Shown: positions 19,655 through 29,900 of the stretch, piece after piece | Position numbering within the stretch: position 1 is the first letter of the stretch | How the letters are laid out: every line of letters begins with the position of its first letter | DNA from: an uncultured Bacteroidota bacterium | GTDB lineage: Bacteria; Bacteroidota; Bacteroidia; Bacteroidales; P3 | Reading direction: 5' to 3' | DNA length: 64,000 bases | Assembly (NCBI GenBank): GCA_902793295.1 | Contig: CADBDA010000003.1 | Span: forward strand, 124,001-188,000 | Notes under the pieces: model-generated | Seen by the model: the letters and a program-made list of their open reading frames with translations, nothing else | Database searches by the model: none | Told to the model about the DNA's origin: nothing | Made by a program: the position numbers and the translations under genes

Positions 19655-19790
19655 TTTTAATGCTATTTTAATTTATTAATTTTCTGTTTGGGTATTGAAA
19701 AATGGTAGGGACGGTTACAAAATAATGATTTCGGTATATCAGTTTTATGTTAGTTAGTCCATTGCGAATGGTGAGCTTTTCATAGTATCA

Positions 19791-20387
19791 TCAGGGGCGT
19801 TTCATTTCGGGGTTGCCCACCTCCTTTTTCTTGCCCGAACCGGAGGCTTCGGCGCCATCGGCCTTAGCGGCACCCGGTTTGAAGCCCAAGAGGTCGAGCA
19901 CCTGGTCGCTCACGTCATATTTGGCATTGACATAGAGCAACGTGGCCGACCCCGCCTTGTCGAGGATGAAGGCATAGCTTTTCTCGTTGGCGATACGTTC
20001 GATAGCATTGTAAACGCGATCCTGGATAGGTTTCATCAGTTCCTGACGTTTTTTGTCGAGGTCGCCGCCCGGGCCGAAGTATTTGGTTTGGAGTTCGCGC
20101 GCCTCGCGTTCCTTGGCCGCAATCTCCTCCTGCCGTTTGTGCTTCAAGTTTTCGGGCAGCAGATACGCCTCCTGCTGATAGGTCTTGTAGAGGCGGTCGA
20201 TTTCCTGAAATTTCGCCTCCAGTTCCTTCTGCCAAGTCTCCGACTGCTTGTTGAGCTGCGACTGCGCGCGAGCATAGTCGGGGATGTTGGAAAGGATATA
20301 CTCCGTATTGACACAAGCATACTTCTGAGCCGATGCCGCCACAGGCAGCAGAAGCGCAACAGTCAATATGATAAGCAGTTTTTTCAT
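19791..20387 (-). CDS. OmpH/Skp-family periplasmic chaperone, copy 2
   Basis: The 198-residue protein starts MKKLLIILTVALLLPVAASA, a signal peptide. The Skp core follows: YACVNTEYILSNIPDYARAQ, a helical hairpin with KELEAKFQEIDRLYKTYQQE, and the closing KSYAFILDKAGSATLLYVN. A Lys/Gly-rich C-terminal tail (SGSGKKKEVGNPEMKRP) is longer than in copy 1. The frame continues upstream into bamA, but the signal peptide fixes the start at 20387, 20 bases after the bamA stop. Co-transcription with bamA is likely. Confidence 0.92.
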   Translation of the reverse strand: MKKLLIILTVALLLPVAASAQKYACVNTEYILSNIPDYARAQSQLNKQSETWQKELEAKFQEIDRLYKTYQQEAYLLPENLKHKRQEEIAAKEREARELQTKYFGPGGDLDKKRQELMKPIQDRVYNAIERIANEKSYAFILDKAGSATLLYVNAKYDVSDQVLDLLGFKPGAAKADGAEASGSGKKKEVGNPEMKRP

Positions 20388-20407
20388 GTCAGTTAGAATC
20401 ACAAATA

Positions 20408-22960
20408 TTAGTCGATGCTCTGTCCGATGCTGAAATGGAACTGGCTGCCGCCGAAGTAGCCATCGAAGCCGTAGCCCCAGTCGAGGCCGATGAGGCCGAA
20501 CATCGGCATCCACAGACGGATGCCAAGACCGGCGGAGTTGTAGAGTTTGAAGGGTTGGAAATCCTTGACAGAGCCCCAAGAATTGCCGCCTTCGAGGAAG
20601 CCAAGCACATAAATGGTGGCGCTGGCGCTTTCGATGATAGGCTGACGCAGTTCGAGGGTGTAGCGGTTGAAGATGGCGGCGCCATCGTCGGGGCTCAGTT
20701 TGGCGTTCTGGTAGCCACGGAGCGGAATCACCTCGCGGCCGTCGAGCATCCACGACGAGAGTCCGTCGCCGCCCACATAGTAGCGGCCGAAGGGCGAGAG
20801 ACCCACATCGTTGTTGTACTGGCCCATGTAGCCGAAACGGAAGCGCGCATTGAGCACCACATCGCCGATGATGTTGAGCATCCAGGAGCCGCGGATATTG
20901 ATCTTATAGTATTCCAGCCAGCGGTACTTGTCGCTATTGTCCATGGACGCATAATCCTTGCCGTTGATGAGCGAATAGGGCAACGTGGCAAAGCCCTGGA
21001 CCGACAGTTCGGAGCCGCTGCGCGGATAGATAGGCGAATCGAGCGAATTGCGGCTGATGCCGATGCTATAGGAGAGGTCGTTGGAATGGCCGTCGGTGAA
21101 ATAGCTGGTCAGATAGTTATAGTTGTTGAGATTGTAATGGCGGTAGGAGAGCGACTGGGAGAGGATGAAATAGTCGTCGGGCCATTTGAGACGGCGGGTC
21201 AGCGACACGTTGGCGCCGGTGATGCGGAGGCTGTAGTAGCCATCGCTGGACTTGTCCTGCCAAAAGCCGTTGCTGATCAAGTTGTGGGACACCGAGATGC
21301 CCAGCGACTGGGGGCGTTTGCCGCCCAACCACGGTTCGGTGAATCCCGCATTGAGAGCATAGTAGTAGCTACCGTTGGAGACCGCATTGAGCATCAGTTT
21401 CTGACCGTCGCCTGCAGGCAGCGGGTTCCAAGCCTTCCGGTTGAAGATGTTGCGAGCCGAGAAGTTGTTCAACTGGACGCCCACCTGACCGATGATCATG
21501 CCGTTGCCGTAGCCGCCCTGCAGCTGGAGCTGGCTGGTGTGGTTCTCCTCCACCTTGTAGATGATGTCCACGGTGCCATCTGCCTTGTTGGGGCGCGGTT
21601 CCGGAATCAGCGATTCCTCTTTGAAGTAACCCAGCGTGGCCAGTTCGCGACGGCTGCGGATGACCGCATCGCGGCTGAAGAGGTCGCCCGGTTTGGTATG
21701 CAGCTCGCGCATGATGATTTTGTCGTTGGTGATGGTGTTGCCCTCCACGATGACATTGCGGATGCGCGCCTGCTTGTCCTCCACGATGCGGATTTCGATA
21801 TCGATAGAGTCGTTTTCGACGGCCACTTCGACAGGTGTAGCCATGAAGAAGAAGTAGCCGTTATCCATATACATGGAGTAGATATCGGTGCCGCTTGGGT
21901 TGTAGCGCAGGTTGGTTTCGAGGATGGTCTTGTTGTAGGAATCGCCCTTCTTGATGCGCAGGTGTTCGAGAAGCGTTTCGGAAGAGTAGACCGTATTGCC
22001 CGAGAAGGTGATGTTGCGGAAGTAGAAGGGGCGGCCCTCATAGATTTTCACTTTGACCTTGACGCGGTCCTGTTTTTTCTTCTTGTTGGCGCTGATTTTC
22101 AAGTCGTCCGGATTGACCGGCCAGACGGTATCCATGACGATGCGAGCATCGCGGAAGCCCTCTTCGTTGTAGTAATCGATGATTTTGTTGAGGTCGTCCT
22201 TGAGTTCGAATTCACGGTATTTGGAGCGTGTCCAGAATCCCTTGGTCCAGAAGAAAAGCTTGCGGAAATAGCGCACATCGTGCGTATTGGTCATTTTGCG
22301 CAGCAACTTGTTGGTGGGAATCTGTTCGTTGCCCTCGATGATGAGCGAATCGATTTTGACCCGTTTGCCCTTTTTGATGTTATAGTCGATGAAGACGTAG
22401 TTGCCGTGAGCGCTTGTGTCCTTGGTCAGTTTGGTGGTCACCTCGACGTTGGTGAAACCCTTGTTGGAATAGAAAGCCTTCGCCTTGTTTGTGGTGGTTT
22501 TGAGCAGGTTCTCGGTCACCACGTCACCGCTGCGGATATTGAAGTCCTTCTTTATCTTGTCGGCATCGTTACCGCTGACGCCATGGATGCTGAACGCCGT
22601 CATTTTGGGGCGGCCCACGAGGACGATTTTGAGGAAGACCTTGCCGTCCTGGATGCGTGTGAGGAGGATTTTGACATCTTCGAAGAGTCCCTGTTCCCAA
22701 AGGTTGTCGACAGCGGTCGAAATTTTGTCGCCCGGCACCTTGACCATATCACCCACCTGCAAGCCAGCCACCAGCAGCACCATGCGCTGGTCCAAGTTGT
22801 CGGAGTTTTCGACTGTGATACCGCCGATTTCGTAAGTCTTAGGAGTCAGGTAATCAATATCATATTCCTGTTCGTTACCCACCACCACCTGAGCATGGGC
22901 AGCAGCCGGTAGGAGACAGAGCATCAGCAGAGCAACCGCAAAGCGTTTTATATAATTCAT
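20408..22960 (-). CDS. bamA: Outer membrane protein assembly factor BamA
   Basis: BamA is the Omp85-family barrel that inserts proteins into the outer membrane. The 850-residue protein has a signal peptide (MNYIKRFAVALLMLCLLPAAAHA). Five POTRA-like segments follow over about residues 40-470 (for example EIGGITVENSDNLDQRMV and RNITFSGNTVYSSETLLEHL). A 16-stranded barrel with GGYGNGMIIGQVGVQLNNFS fills the C-terminal part, including the lid-loop region with PLRGYQNAKL and ending FHFSIGQSID. The position between uppS and the Skp genes is the Bacteroidales norm. Confidence 0.97.
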   Translation of the reverse strand: MNYIKRFAVALLMLCLLPAAAHAQVVVGNEQEYDIDYLTPKTYEIGGITVENSDNLDQRMVLLVAGLQVGDMVKVPGDKISTAVDNLWEQGLFEDVKILLTRIQDGKVFLKIVLVGRPKMTAFSIHGVSGNDADKIKKDFNIRSGDVVTENLLKTTTNKAKAFYSNKGFTNVEVTTKLTKDTSAHGNYVFIDYNIKKGKRVKIDSLIIEGNEQIPTNKLLRKMTNTHDVRYFRKLFFWTKGFWTRSKYREFELKDDLNKIIDYYNEEGFRDARIVMDTVWPVNPDDLKISANKKKKQDRVKVKVKIYEGRPFYFRNITFSGNTVYSSETLLEHLRIKKGDSYNKTILETNLRYNPSGTDIYSMYMDNGYFFFMATPVEVAVENDSIDIEIRIVEDKQARIRNVIVEGNTITNDKIIMRELHTKPGDLFSRDAVIRSRRELATLGYFKEESLIPEPRPNKADGTVDIIYKVEENHTSQLQLQGGYGNGMIIGQVGVQLNNFSARNIFNRKAWNPLPAGDGQKLMLNAVSNGSYYYALNAGFTEPWLGGKRPQSLGISVSHNLISNGFWQDKSSDGYYSLRITGANVSLTRRLKWPDDYFILSQSLSYRHYNLNNYNYLTSYFTDGHSNDLSYSIGISRNSLDSPIYPRSGSELSVQGFATLPYSLINGKDYASMDNSDKYRWLEYYKINIRGSWMLNIIGDVVLNARFRFGYMGQYNNDVGLSPFGRYYVGGDGLSSWMLDGREVIPLRGYQNAKLSPDDGAAIFNRYTLELRQPIIESASATIYVLGFLEGGNSWGSVKDFQPFKLYNSAGLGIRLWMPMFGLIGLDWGYGFDGYFGGSQFHFSIGQSID

Positions 22961-23067
22961 CAGTTTTGACAGTCAGTAGTTAGTCTTTAGCAAATAATAA
23001 CTCTAAAGTTTGTATAATATTGTTGAGGTCAAGATTTTTTTTGATTCGGGAGTTTGTCGAGGCTATG

Positions 23068-23817
23068 TCATTGTTCCGCTTCGACCTGTTGTCCTGTTTT
23101 GCCGAAGCGACGTTGCCGATGCTGGTAGTCGAAGACCGCCTGGTAGAAATCGCCCTGACGGAAGTCGGGCCAAAGGAGATCCATGAAGCAGAACTCCGTG
23201 TAGGCCAGCTGCCAGAGCAGGAAGTTGCTGATCCGCTGTTCGCCACCAGTACGGATGAGCAGGTCGGGATCAGGTATATCCCTTGTTACAAGATAGTTGC
23301 GCATGGTTTCCTCATTCACATCCTCTGCTTTGAGGCGACCCGCAGCAGCGTCGGCCACCACTTTTTTCAGGGCCTCGGCCATTTCCCAACGGGCGCTGTA
23401 GCTGAGTGCCAGCACCAAGGTGGTGCCCGTGTTCGACGCCGTAGCGTTGATGCACTGCTGCATGGATTGACGGGAAGCCTGCGGAAGCCTGTCGAGGTCG
23501 CCGATGGTAATCAGACGCACGTTATTTTTCATCAGTGTCGACGTTTCCTCCTCGACCGCCTTAATCATCAGATGCATCAGACCGTCGACTTCATCTTTGG
23601 GGCGGTTCCAGTTCTCGGTGGAGAAGGTGTAGAGCGTGATGTAGCCGACTTGGAGACGAGCAGCCGCCTCGACGGCGTCGCGGACAGCCTGGATAGCGCT
23701 CTGATGGCCGAAGAGGCGAATCTTGTCCTGACGCTGCGCCCAACGTCCGTTGCCATCCATGATGATAGCCACATGGCGGGGAACATTTTCAAGGTCAATA
23801 TCGTTGATTGTTTTCAT
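23068..23817 (-). CDS. uppS: Isoprenyl transferase (undecaprenyl diphosphate synthase)
   Basis: This cis-prenyltransferase makes the C55 lipid carrier for peptidoglycan, LPS and capsule. The 249 residues match the family. Motifs are IIMDGNGRWAQRQ with the catalytic aspartate, YTLYTFSTENWNRPKDEV-type region (LYTFSTENWNRP) and the C-terminal DLLIRTGGEQRISNFLLWQL. The frame is open well upstream across porG; the start MKTINDIDLENVPRH at 23817 leaves a 46-base gap to porG and fits relatives. Confidence 0.97.
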   Translation of the reverse strand: MKTINDIDLENVPRHVAIIMDGNGRWAQRQDKIRLFGHQSAIQAVRDAVEAAARLQVGYITLYTFSTENWNRPKDEVDGLMHLMIKAVEEETSTLMKNNVRLITIGDLDRLPQASRQSMQQCINATASNTGTTLVLALSYSARWEMAEALKKVVADAAAGRLKAEDVNEETMRNYLVTRDIPDPDLLIRTGGEQRISNFLLWQLAYTEFCFMDLLWPDFRQGDFYQAVFDYQHRQRRFGKTGQQVEAEQ

Positions 23818-23863
23818 GCGGAAAAGAGAATCTGAATGATTGATAGCAAATATTTTAGGATAA

Positions 23864-24727
23864 CTATTTATTGTCGCACTTTTTCTTGAGCATCCATCCG
23901 AAGATGAGGTCGAAATTGACTGACACCGACACGTTGAAATAGGCGAACCAGTCGTCGAGCGAGTCGTCGCCACGTTTGATGCCCGCGGCATTGACGTAGC
24001 CCGGTTCCACCTCGGACGAGCGGTCGGCCATGGCAGCCGAGACCGCACCGCTGTAGTATTCCAGTTCATGGTTGTCGACATAGGTGGTGCTGACATCGTC
24101 GATATAGTCTGTCCACGTCTTGCGGAATCCATATTCAGCGCTGAGTGTAAGCGATTTGGATGGATGGTACTTGACACCGACGCCGAACGGCATGGAGAGT
24201 TGTTTGAGCGTGTAGACCTTGCGGTCGGGAGCCAGAGGAGTCCCCTGCCCTTCGGTATTGAGCGGCTGGAGGTCGACCCATTGTGAATCGTCGGAGAGCG
24301 GGTCGGTGTAGCGCCCCTTCGGGTTGAAAGCAAAGAAGCCGACGCCCCCAAAGATGTAAGGAGTCCAGAAGAAATGGTCGTCGCGCATACTGAAGGGGAA
24401 GAAATTGAATTCCACCCTCATGGACCCTTCGAAGATGAAAGATTTGAAGCTCAAATTGCGTCGTTCGATGTAATCGGGGTCGCCACCAGAGACATGACCA
24501 TAGTCGATATCGAAACGAAGGCTCCAGCGCTCGTCGAAATTGAGCCTGTAGAAGCCGCCCATTGCCAGATGCGGACGTCCCAACATGCTCTGATTGTTCA
24601 AATCGCCGATATAGTTCATGCCCCCCAAGGTGTAACCCACCTCGTGGCTACCCAACCGCAGCTGAGCCCAAGCCGGCATAGCCAAACAAAGGGACAAAAG
24701 AAGAACAATGGTTCGGAATCTGAGCAT
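23864..24727 (-). CDS. porG: Type IX secretion system protein PorG (DUF6089 family)
   Basis: PorG is an outer-membrane beta-barrel of the type IX secretion system; in Porphyromonas gingivalis loss of PorG blocks secretion. The 287-residue protein starts MLRFRTIVLLLSLCLAMPAW, a signal peptide, and continues LGSHEVGYTLGGMNYIGDLN, the family N-terminus, with further barrel strands (WTPYIFGGVGFFAFNPKG, LTLSAEYGFRKTWTDYIDDV). A start ten codons upstream (24757) is possible but breaks the signal peptide pattern. The order DUF4837 lipoprotein-porG-uppS-bamA-skp-skp equals the P. gingivalis PG0188-PG0193 order as I remember it. Confidence 0.9.
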   Translation of the reverse strand: MLRFRTIVLLLSLCLAMPAWAQLRLGSHEVGYTLGGMNYIGDLNNQSMLGRPHLAMGGFYRLNFDERWSLRFDIDYGHVSGGDPDYIERRNLSFKSFIFEGSMRVEFNFFPFSMRDDHFFWTPYIFGGVGFFAFNPKGRYTDPLSDDSQWVDLQPLNTEGQGTPLAPDRKVYTLKQLSMPFGVGVKYHPSKSLTLSAEYGFRKTWTDYIDDVSTTYVDNHELEYYSGAVSAAMADRSSEVEPGYVNAAGIKRGDDSLDDWFAYFNVSVSVNFDLIFGWMLKKKCDNK

Positions 24728-24772
24728 GAGAAGAACTGACGACAAGTTTAAATACAACAGATTATCAAAACA

Positions 24773-25774
24773 TTAGAAGGTGATAGAGCGACAGATGCCG
24801 TCAACTTGCATCAGCAGGTCGCGACGACTGGCCATCTTGTTGCGTTCGGAGGGCGAATAGACAAGGCCCACCAAGGTGATGACGTTGCTGCCGTCGGGCG
24901 AAGGAAGCGTGTAGCATACGAACGGGCCACCCATATGGTCGCCATAGAGACGCCACAAGCCACGCGTTTCGACCGCCTCGATATCGCCCAGCTGCACCTT
25001 GCGCGTGTAGAAGAAGTCGCGTCGTTCGGTGCCCTGATAGCTACCCTCGGCGGGGCCTGGCACATGATGCTTCATGAGGGTATCCAGATTGTCGAGGATA
25101 TAGGCTTCTTCGAAAGCTTTAGCATCGGTGGCCGGGGCCGTGCTGACATAGACATGCAGGCCGAAATCCTTGGCCTCCTTGCGCACCCACATGAAGTTGC
25201 CCTCTGTTTTGGCATGGGAAAACTCTTCGGGGAAGACGAGTGAGAATCCGTATTTTTCACGGATCATGTTGTTCACTTTGACATTGGGCGTTTGGGAGAA
25301 GATCTTCTTCATACGCACATATTCCATATCATAAAACTCTTTCAACAGCCGTTCGCTGTTGGCCAACAGCATGGAATCGAGCGCATGGCGGTCGGTGGCC
25401 ACCACGCGGACCACCACCTGAGGCTGCGACCATTTGTTCCGTTCCAAATAGACCTTGTTGAGTCCATTGGGATCCGTTTGAAGGATCAAAATGTTGCGAT
25501 GGGCCTGGAACATGGTGTTGTTCTCGAACGAAGAGGGAGCAATCTGAACCACCTCGAAACGCGGTTCGGGACGGTTCAAGCCATCCTGCGGAACCGAAAA
25601 GATGGTGTCGATGACCGCTTTGGTGGAGCTGCTGAAGACATTGTTAGAAGCCACGACCATCAGCTCGAGCGTTTTGCCCGAGGATCCCGGCTTGCCCGTA
25701 TTTGGCACCTTGCATTCGACAAATGCAAACATACAGACGAGCGACAGTAACGTCAATAAAATGTTTTTTTTCAT
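24773..25774 (-). CDS. DUF4837 family lipoprotein
   Basis: The 333-residue protein starts MKKNILLTLLSLVCMFAFVE with a cysteine directly after, a lipobox-like end of signal. It continues with the DUF4837 pattern (TLELMVVASNNVFSSSTKAV, REKYGFSLVFPEEFSHAKTE, GLWRLYGDHMGGPFVCYTL). Function is unknown; its constant place before porG suggests an envelope role connected with type IX secretion or barrel assembly, which is inference. A promoter box lies 78 bases upstream. Confidence 0.88.
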   Translation of the reverse strand: MKKNILLTLLSLVCMFAFVECKVPNTGKPGSSGKTLELMVVASNNVFSSSTKAVIDTIFSVPQDGLNRPEPRFEVVQIAPSSFENNTMFQAHRNILILQTDPNGLNKVYLERNKWSQPQVVVRVVATDRHALDSMLLANSERLLKEFYDMEYVRMKKIFSQTPNVKVNNMIREKYGFSLVFPEEFSHAKTEGNFMWVRKEAKDFGLHVYVSTAPATDAKAFEEAYILDNLDTLMKHHVPGPAEGSYQGTERRDFFYTRKVQLGDIEAVETRGLWRLYGDHMGGPFVCYTLPSPDGSNVITLVGLVYSPSERNKMASRRDLLMQVDGICRSITF

Positions 25775-25852
25775 AACCGATAGGTTTTAATTGTTATATA
25801 ATACAATAATATTTAGATGTTTACAATATTCGTATTGCGAACATTCACCTTA

Positions 25853-25860
25853 CAAAGATA
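25853..25860 (-). promoter_or_regulatory. Promoter -7 box of the DUF4837-porG-uppS-bamA-skp block
   Basis: TATCTTTG on the minus strand matches TAnnTTTG, giving an untranslated leader of roughly 70 bases. No clear -33 partner. It lies only 5 bases beyond the stop of the upstream epimerase gene. Confidence 0.6.
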
Positions 25861-25865
25861 GTATT

Positions 25866-26867
25866 TTATTTTGAATGATGGAGATATGAGCCATACCAAT
25901 CGTAGAAGTCGGACACCGCCTTGGGGAGAGGCGACTGGGGGAATGCCAGTTCGTTGCGAGCCTTGGAGCAGTCGTAATACTCGGAGACCATCAGCTGGCG
26001 CACATTGCGAGTGGAGAGCTGCGTGGCGATATGGCAGCAGCGCAGCACATCGCCCAGCCGACCCGCAAGAGACACCAGCCAGTTGGGCAATGAAATGACC
26101 CGCTGGCGATAGCCTTGCTGTTGTGCCTGCAACAAGAAGAACCCCTTGAGGGAACAGTTGACGCCCGTGAGAAGGTAGCGATGGCCCGAACGGCCCATCG
26201 TGAGCGCATTGACCGCAGCCTGTGCCACATCGCCCACATGGACGAAGCTCTTGCCCCCTTTAGGCGCCGCCATGAAACGGCGGCGGTAGGCAGACAGCAG
26301 CAATTTGCCCGAAGAGGGATGCGTGTCGTAAGCCCCCACCATAAAACCCGGATTGAGCACCACCAGATGTCGGTCGGGATGGGCAGCCGCCCACTCGGCG
26401 ACCAAGCCTTCGCCCTCCAATTTGCTCTGAGCATAGAACGAGTCGGCAAAAGGTTTCTGAATGGTATCGTCCTCTGTGGCGTTATGGTCGGGGTTGCCGA
26501 AACCGATGGTGTTGGCGGTGCTGACATGGACCAGCGCACCGACAGGCAATTCCTCCATAAGATGCAGCAGACGGCCCACCAAGTCGCGATTGACCGGCAG
26601 ATAGTCGTCGTAGTGCAGCAGCGACATGTCTGTGGTTCCCGCACAATTGATGATAGCGTCGCAATCGGCTGCGGAATTGCGGAGGTCACGGTCGTTGAGC
26701 AAGGAGCCCTCACGGACAGAGAGGAGCGGATGGGAGCAGCACTGGTCAGACAATGCCAAGCGGCTGCGATTGCGCACCAGCGCCACGACCGGGATGCCGC
26801 GGCCGAGCAGTTCGAGCAGCACATTGTGGCCCAGAAGGCCCGTGGCACCAAGAAGAAGTACTTTCAT
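25866..26867 (-). CDS. NAD(P)-dependent epimerase/dehydratase family protein (extended SDR)
   Basis: The 333-residue protein starts MKVLLLGATGLLGHNVLLEL. It has the extended-SDR cofactor loop GATGLLGH and the catalytic Y-x3-K in SFYAQSKLEGEG, with a serine/threonine segment VHVSTANTIGFGN before it. The C-terminal part (SLPNWLVSLAGRLGDVL) is typical of sugar-nucleotide or hydroxysteroid-type reductases; the substrate cannot be told. A longer frame to 26912 exists but the Rossmann start fits 26867. It lies between the terminator of the giant gene and the DUF4837 promoter, so its own promoter must lie within about 50 bases, or it is read by run-through. Confidence 0.88.
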   Translation of the reverse strand: MKVLLLGATGLLGHNVLLELLGRGIPVVALVRNRSRLALSDQCCSHPLLSVREGSLLNDRDLRNSAADCDAIINCAGTTDMSLLHYDDYLPVNRDLVGRLLHLMEELPVGALVHVSTANTIGFGNPDHNATEDDTIQKPFADSFYAQSKLEGEGLVAEWAAAHPDRHLVVLNPGFMVGAYDTHPSSGKLLLSAYRRRFMAAPKGGKSFVHVGDVAQAAVNALTMGRSGHRYLLTGVNCSLKGFFLLQAQQQGYRQRVISLPNWLVSLAGRLGDVLRCCHIATQLSTRNVRQLMVSEYYDCSKARNELAFPQSPLPKAVSDFYDWYGSYLHHSK

Positions 26868-26919
26868 TTGGAGTGGATAAGAAGTCGGTTTGTGCGACCG
26901 GGTTTTGACCATATAACGT

Positions 26920-26955
26920 AAAAAAGGCGTCCTGCGTATGCAGGGCGCCTTTTTT
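26920..26955 (-). terminator. Intrinsic terminator after the giant gene
   Basis: GGCGTCCTGC pairs with GCAGGGCGCC around the loop GTAT, with one T-G pair, and with six A on one side and T on the other. On the minus strand it ends the giant gene 22 bases after its stop. Confidence 0.88.
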
Positions 26956-26977
26956 GAAGAGTGTTACTTAGTGAAGG

Positions 26978-29900
26978 TTACTTCTTGACAATCTTGCGTA
27001 CCGTCACGCCTTGCGGCAGCGTGATACGTAAGGTGTAAGCACCTTCGCCAAGGTTGGAGATATCGAATGTGTTGGTGCCCTCGAAGGTAGCCACGCGACG
27101 GCCGACGATATCGAGAACTTCGACCTTGACCACGTCATCGGCGGAGATGGTGACACGACCGCGAGTCGGGTTCGGGTAGACGTTGATTTCGTCGAACGAG
27201 ACGACATCGATACCAATCTGGTTCACGTTGACATGCAGGTTGACGGTGCTGTCGCAGCCGTTCACAGTCGAAGCGTAGAAGATGTAGTCGCCGGCAGCCA
27301 TGATTTCATTGCCGCGATAATTGTACGGCAGGTCGGTCGAGTTGACGGTGATGGTATCGAAGATTTCGATGCTCTGGTTGATGGTCAGGTTGAGGGTTAC
27401 GACGCTATCGCATCCGTTAGCATTGGTGAGCGTGAAGGTAGGCTCGTTGGTGCTTTCGGTGTAGTTAACACCGTCGATCCAGATGTAGCCGTCGCAAGCC
27501 TGCTGGACATCGACGCCAGAGGTAGCGTGGTTGATGGTGAGGTTGAGCGTCACGACGCTGTCGCAGCCGGCAGCATTGGTGAGCGTGAAGGTCGGGATGT
27601 TGGTGGAAGCCGTGTAGGTCACGCCATCGATCCAAGTGTAGCTTTCGCAAGCGTTCTTCACGTCGGTACCAGTGTTGCTATGGTTCACCGTGAGGTTGAG
27701 GGTAACGATGCTATCGCAGCCGTTGACCGAGGTGTACGTCTCGGAGAAGGCACCCGAAGCGGTGTAGGTGTTACCATTCCAAGTGTAGCTGTCGCATGCC
27801 GTTTCAGCAATATTGTTAACAATACTGTTGGCGATGGTCAGGACGAGGGTGACAATGCTGTCGCAGCCCAGATCCGTCGTGTAGGTATGCGTGTAGACAC
27901 CACCTGTCAGATAGGTATTGCCATTCCAGGTGTAGCTGTCGCAAGACGTAATCATCAAGGTGTTGTTGATGGAAGGAGCGATAGTCAGGTTGAGGGTCAC
28001 GATGCTGTCGCAGCCGCTGGCAGCGGTGTAGGTATGCGTGTAGTTGCCGCTGGTGGTGTAGGTGACACCTTCCCAGGTATAGCTACCGCAAGCAGTAGCG
28101 CTGATGGTGGAAGTGACAGCAGGCGAGATGGTCAGATTGAGGGTCACGACGCTGTCGCAGCCGTTAGCAGCGGTGTAGTTCTGCGTGTAGTTACCGCTAG
28201 TGGTGTAGGTGGCACCGTTCCAGGTATAGCTGCCGCAGGTAGTTTCGCTGATAGTAGTTGCGACCGGCTGGTTGATTGTCAGGGCGAGGGTGACAATGCT
28301 GTCGCAGCCGTTGGTGGCGGGAGTGGTATGCGTGTAGTTACCGCTGGTGGTATAAGCAGTACCGTTCCAGATGTAGCTGCCGCAAGCCGACACGGCCAGC
28401 ATGCTGGTCTTGGGCTGGTTGACAGTCAGCGCGAGGTTGACGATACTGTCGCAGCCGTTGGCGGCGGTGTAGGTGTACGAGTAGATACCGCTGGTGGTGT
28501 AGGTAACGCCGTTCCAGGTGTAGCTGTCGCAAACCGTGGTGTTGACAGTGTTCGTGATAGCGGGGCTGATGGTCAGGTTGAGGGTGACCACGCTGTCGCA
28601 ACCGGCGGCAGAGCTGAAGTTCTGCGTGTAGCTGCCCGTCTGATTGTAAACCGCACCATTCCAGGTGTAGCTGCCGCAAGCCGTAGCATTGACGGTGTTG
28701 GTCACCTGGGTGTTGATGGTCAGGTTGAGGGTCACGACGCTGTCGCAACCGTTAGCAGCCTCGAGCGTCTGCGTGTAGTTGCCGCTCTGGGTGTAAGCCT
28801 GACCGTTCCAGACGAAGAAGTTGCAAGCTTCAGCGGTTTCGGTGCCGGTGGTGCCATTGTTGATCGTCAGGAGGAGGGTATCGACGCTGGCGCATCCGTT
28901 GTTGTCGGTATAGTTGTTGGTATAGACGCCGCTGGTGGTATAGGCGGTGCCATTCCAAGTGTAGCTGTCGCAAGCGACAATGGTCTCAGCGCTGTGCTGG
29001 CCATTGTTGATGGTCAGAAGCAGGGTGATGAGACTGTCGCAACCATTAGCCGACTGGAGGAGTGCATGGTAGTAACCCGAAGTGGTGTAGGTTTGACCGT
29101 TAACAGGCCAAGTGAAGCTTTCGCAAGCGACAACCGTATCGAACGAGACGGACATTGAGTTGACCGTCAAGAAGAGCGTGTCGACGCTGGCGCAGCCCTC
29201 AGCCGTGTTGTAGTGGTGGTAGTAGGTACCCGACTGGTTGTAGTTGACACCATGCCAATTGTACGTACCGCAGTTGGTAACCGATTCACCGCTGTTGGTG
29301 TTGTGGTTCACCGTCAGGTGGAGCGAGTCGGTGCTGGCGCAGCCCTTAGCGTTGATGTAATCGTATGCGTAGTCGCCCGATTCGGTATAGACGGCGCCAT
29401 TCCAAAGGTAGCTATCGCAGGCGACCACGTCGCTATTGCTGTTGGTGCTGTAATTGACAGTCAGATGGAGCACATCGACGCTCGGGCATCCGTAATCATT
29501 CTCGTAGTCAAATGAGTAGTCGCCCGATTCGGTGTAGGTCTGGCCGTCGATATCCCAGAGATAGCTGTCGCAAGCGGTAACGGTGTACTCGTTGCTGGTC
29601 TTATGATTGACAGTGAGGACGAGGTATTCGGTACCGTTGCAGCCGTTGTCGGTGGTGTAGTTGTAGGTGTAGACACCGCTGGTGGTGTAGGTCTCGCCGT
29701 TGCCGGAAGTCCAAGTGTAGCTGTCGCAAGCGGTCTCTTCAATTGTATTGATGACGCTGCTGTTGACAGTCAGGTGGAGGACATCGGTGCTGGCGCAGCC
29801 GTTGCCGTCGGTGTAGTTGTAGGTATAGTCACCGGTCTCGGTGTACTGGGTACCGTTCCACATGTAGCCGTCACAGACGGTTTCGGTGTACTCGGTGCCA

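Noticed and set aside
20435-22912. 825-codon plus-strand frame opposite bamA
   Set aside because: Antisense shadow of bamA; the product has no recognisable domain and low-complexity Val/Ala/Glu content.
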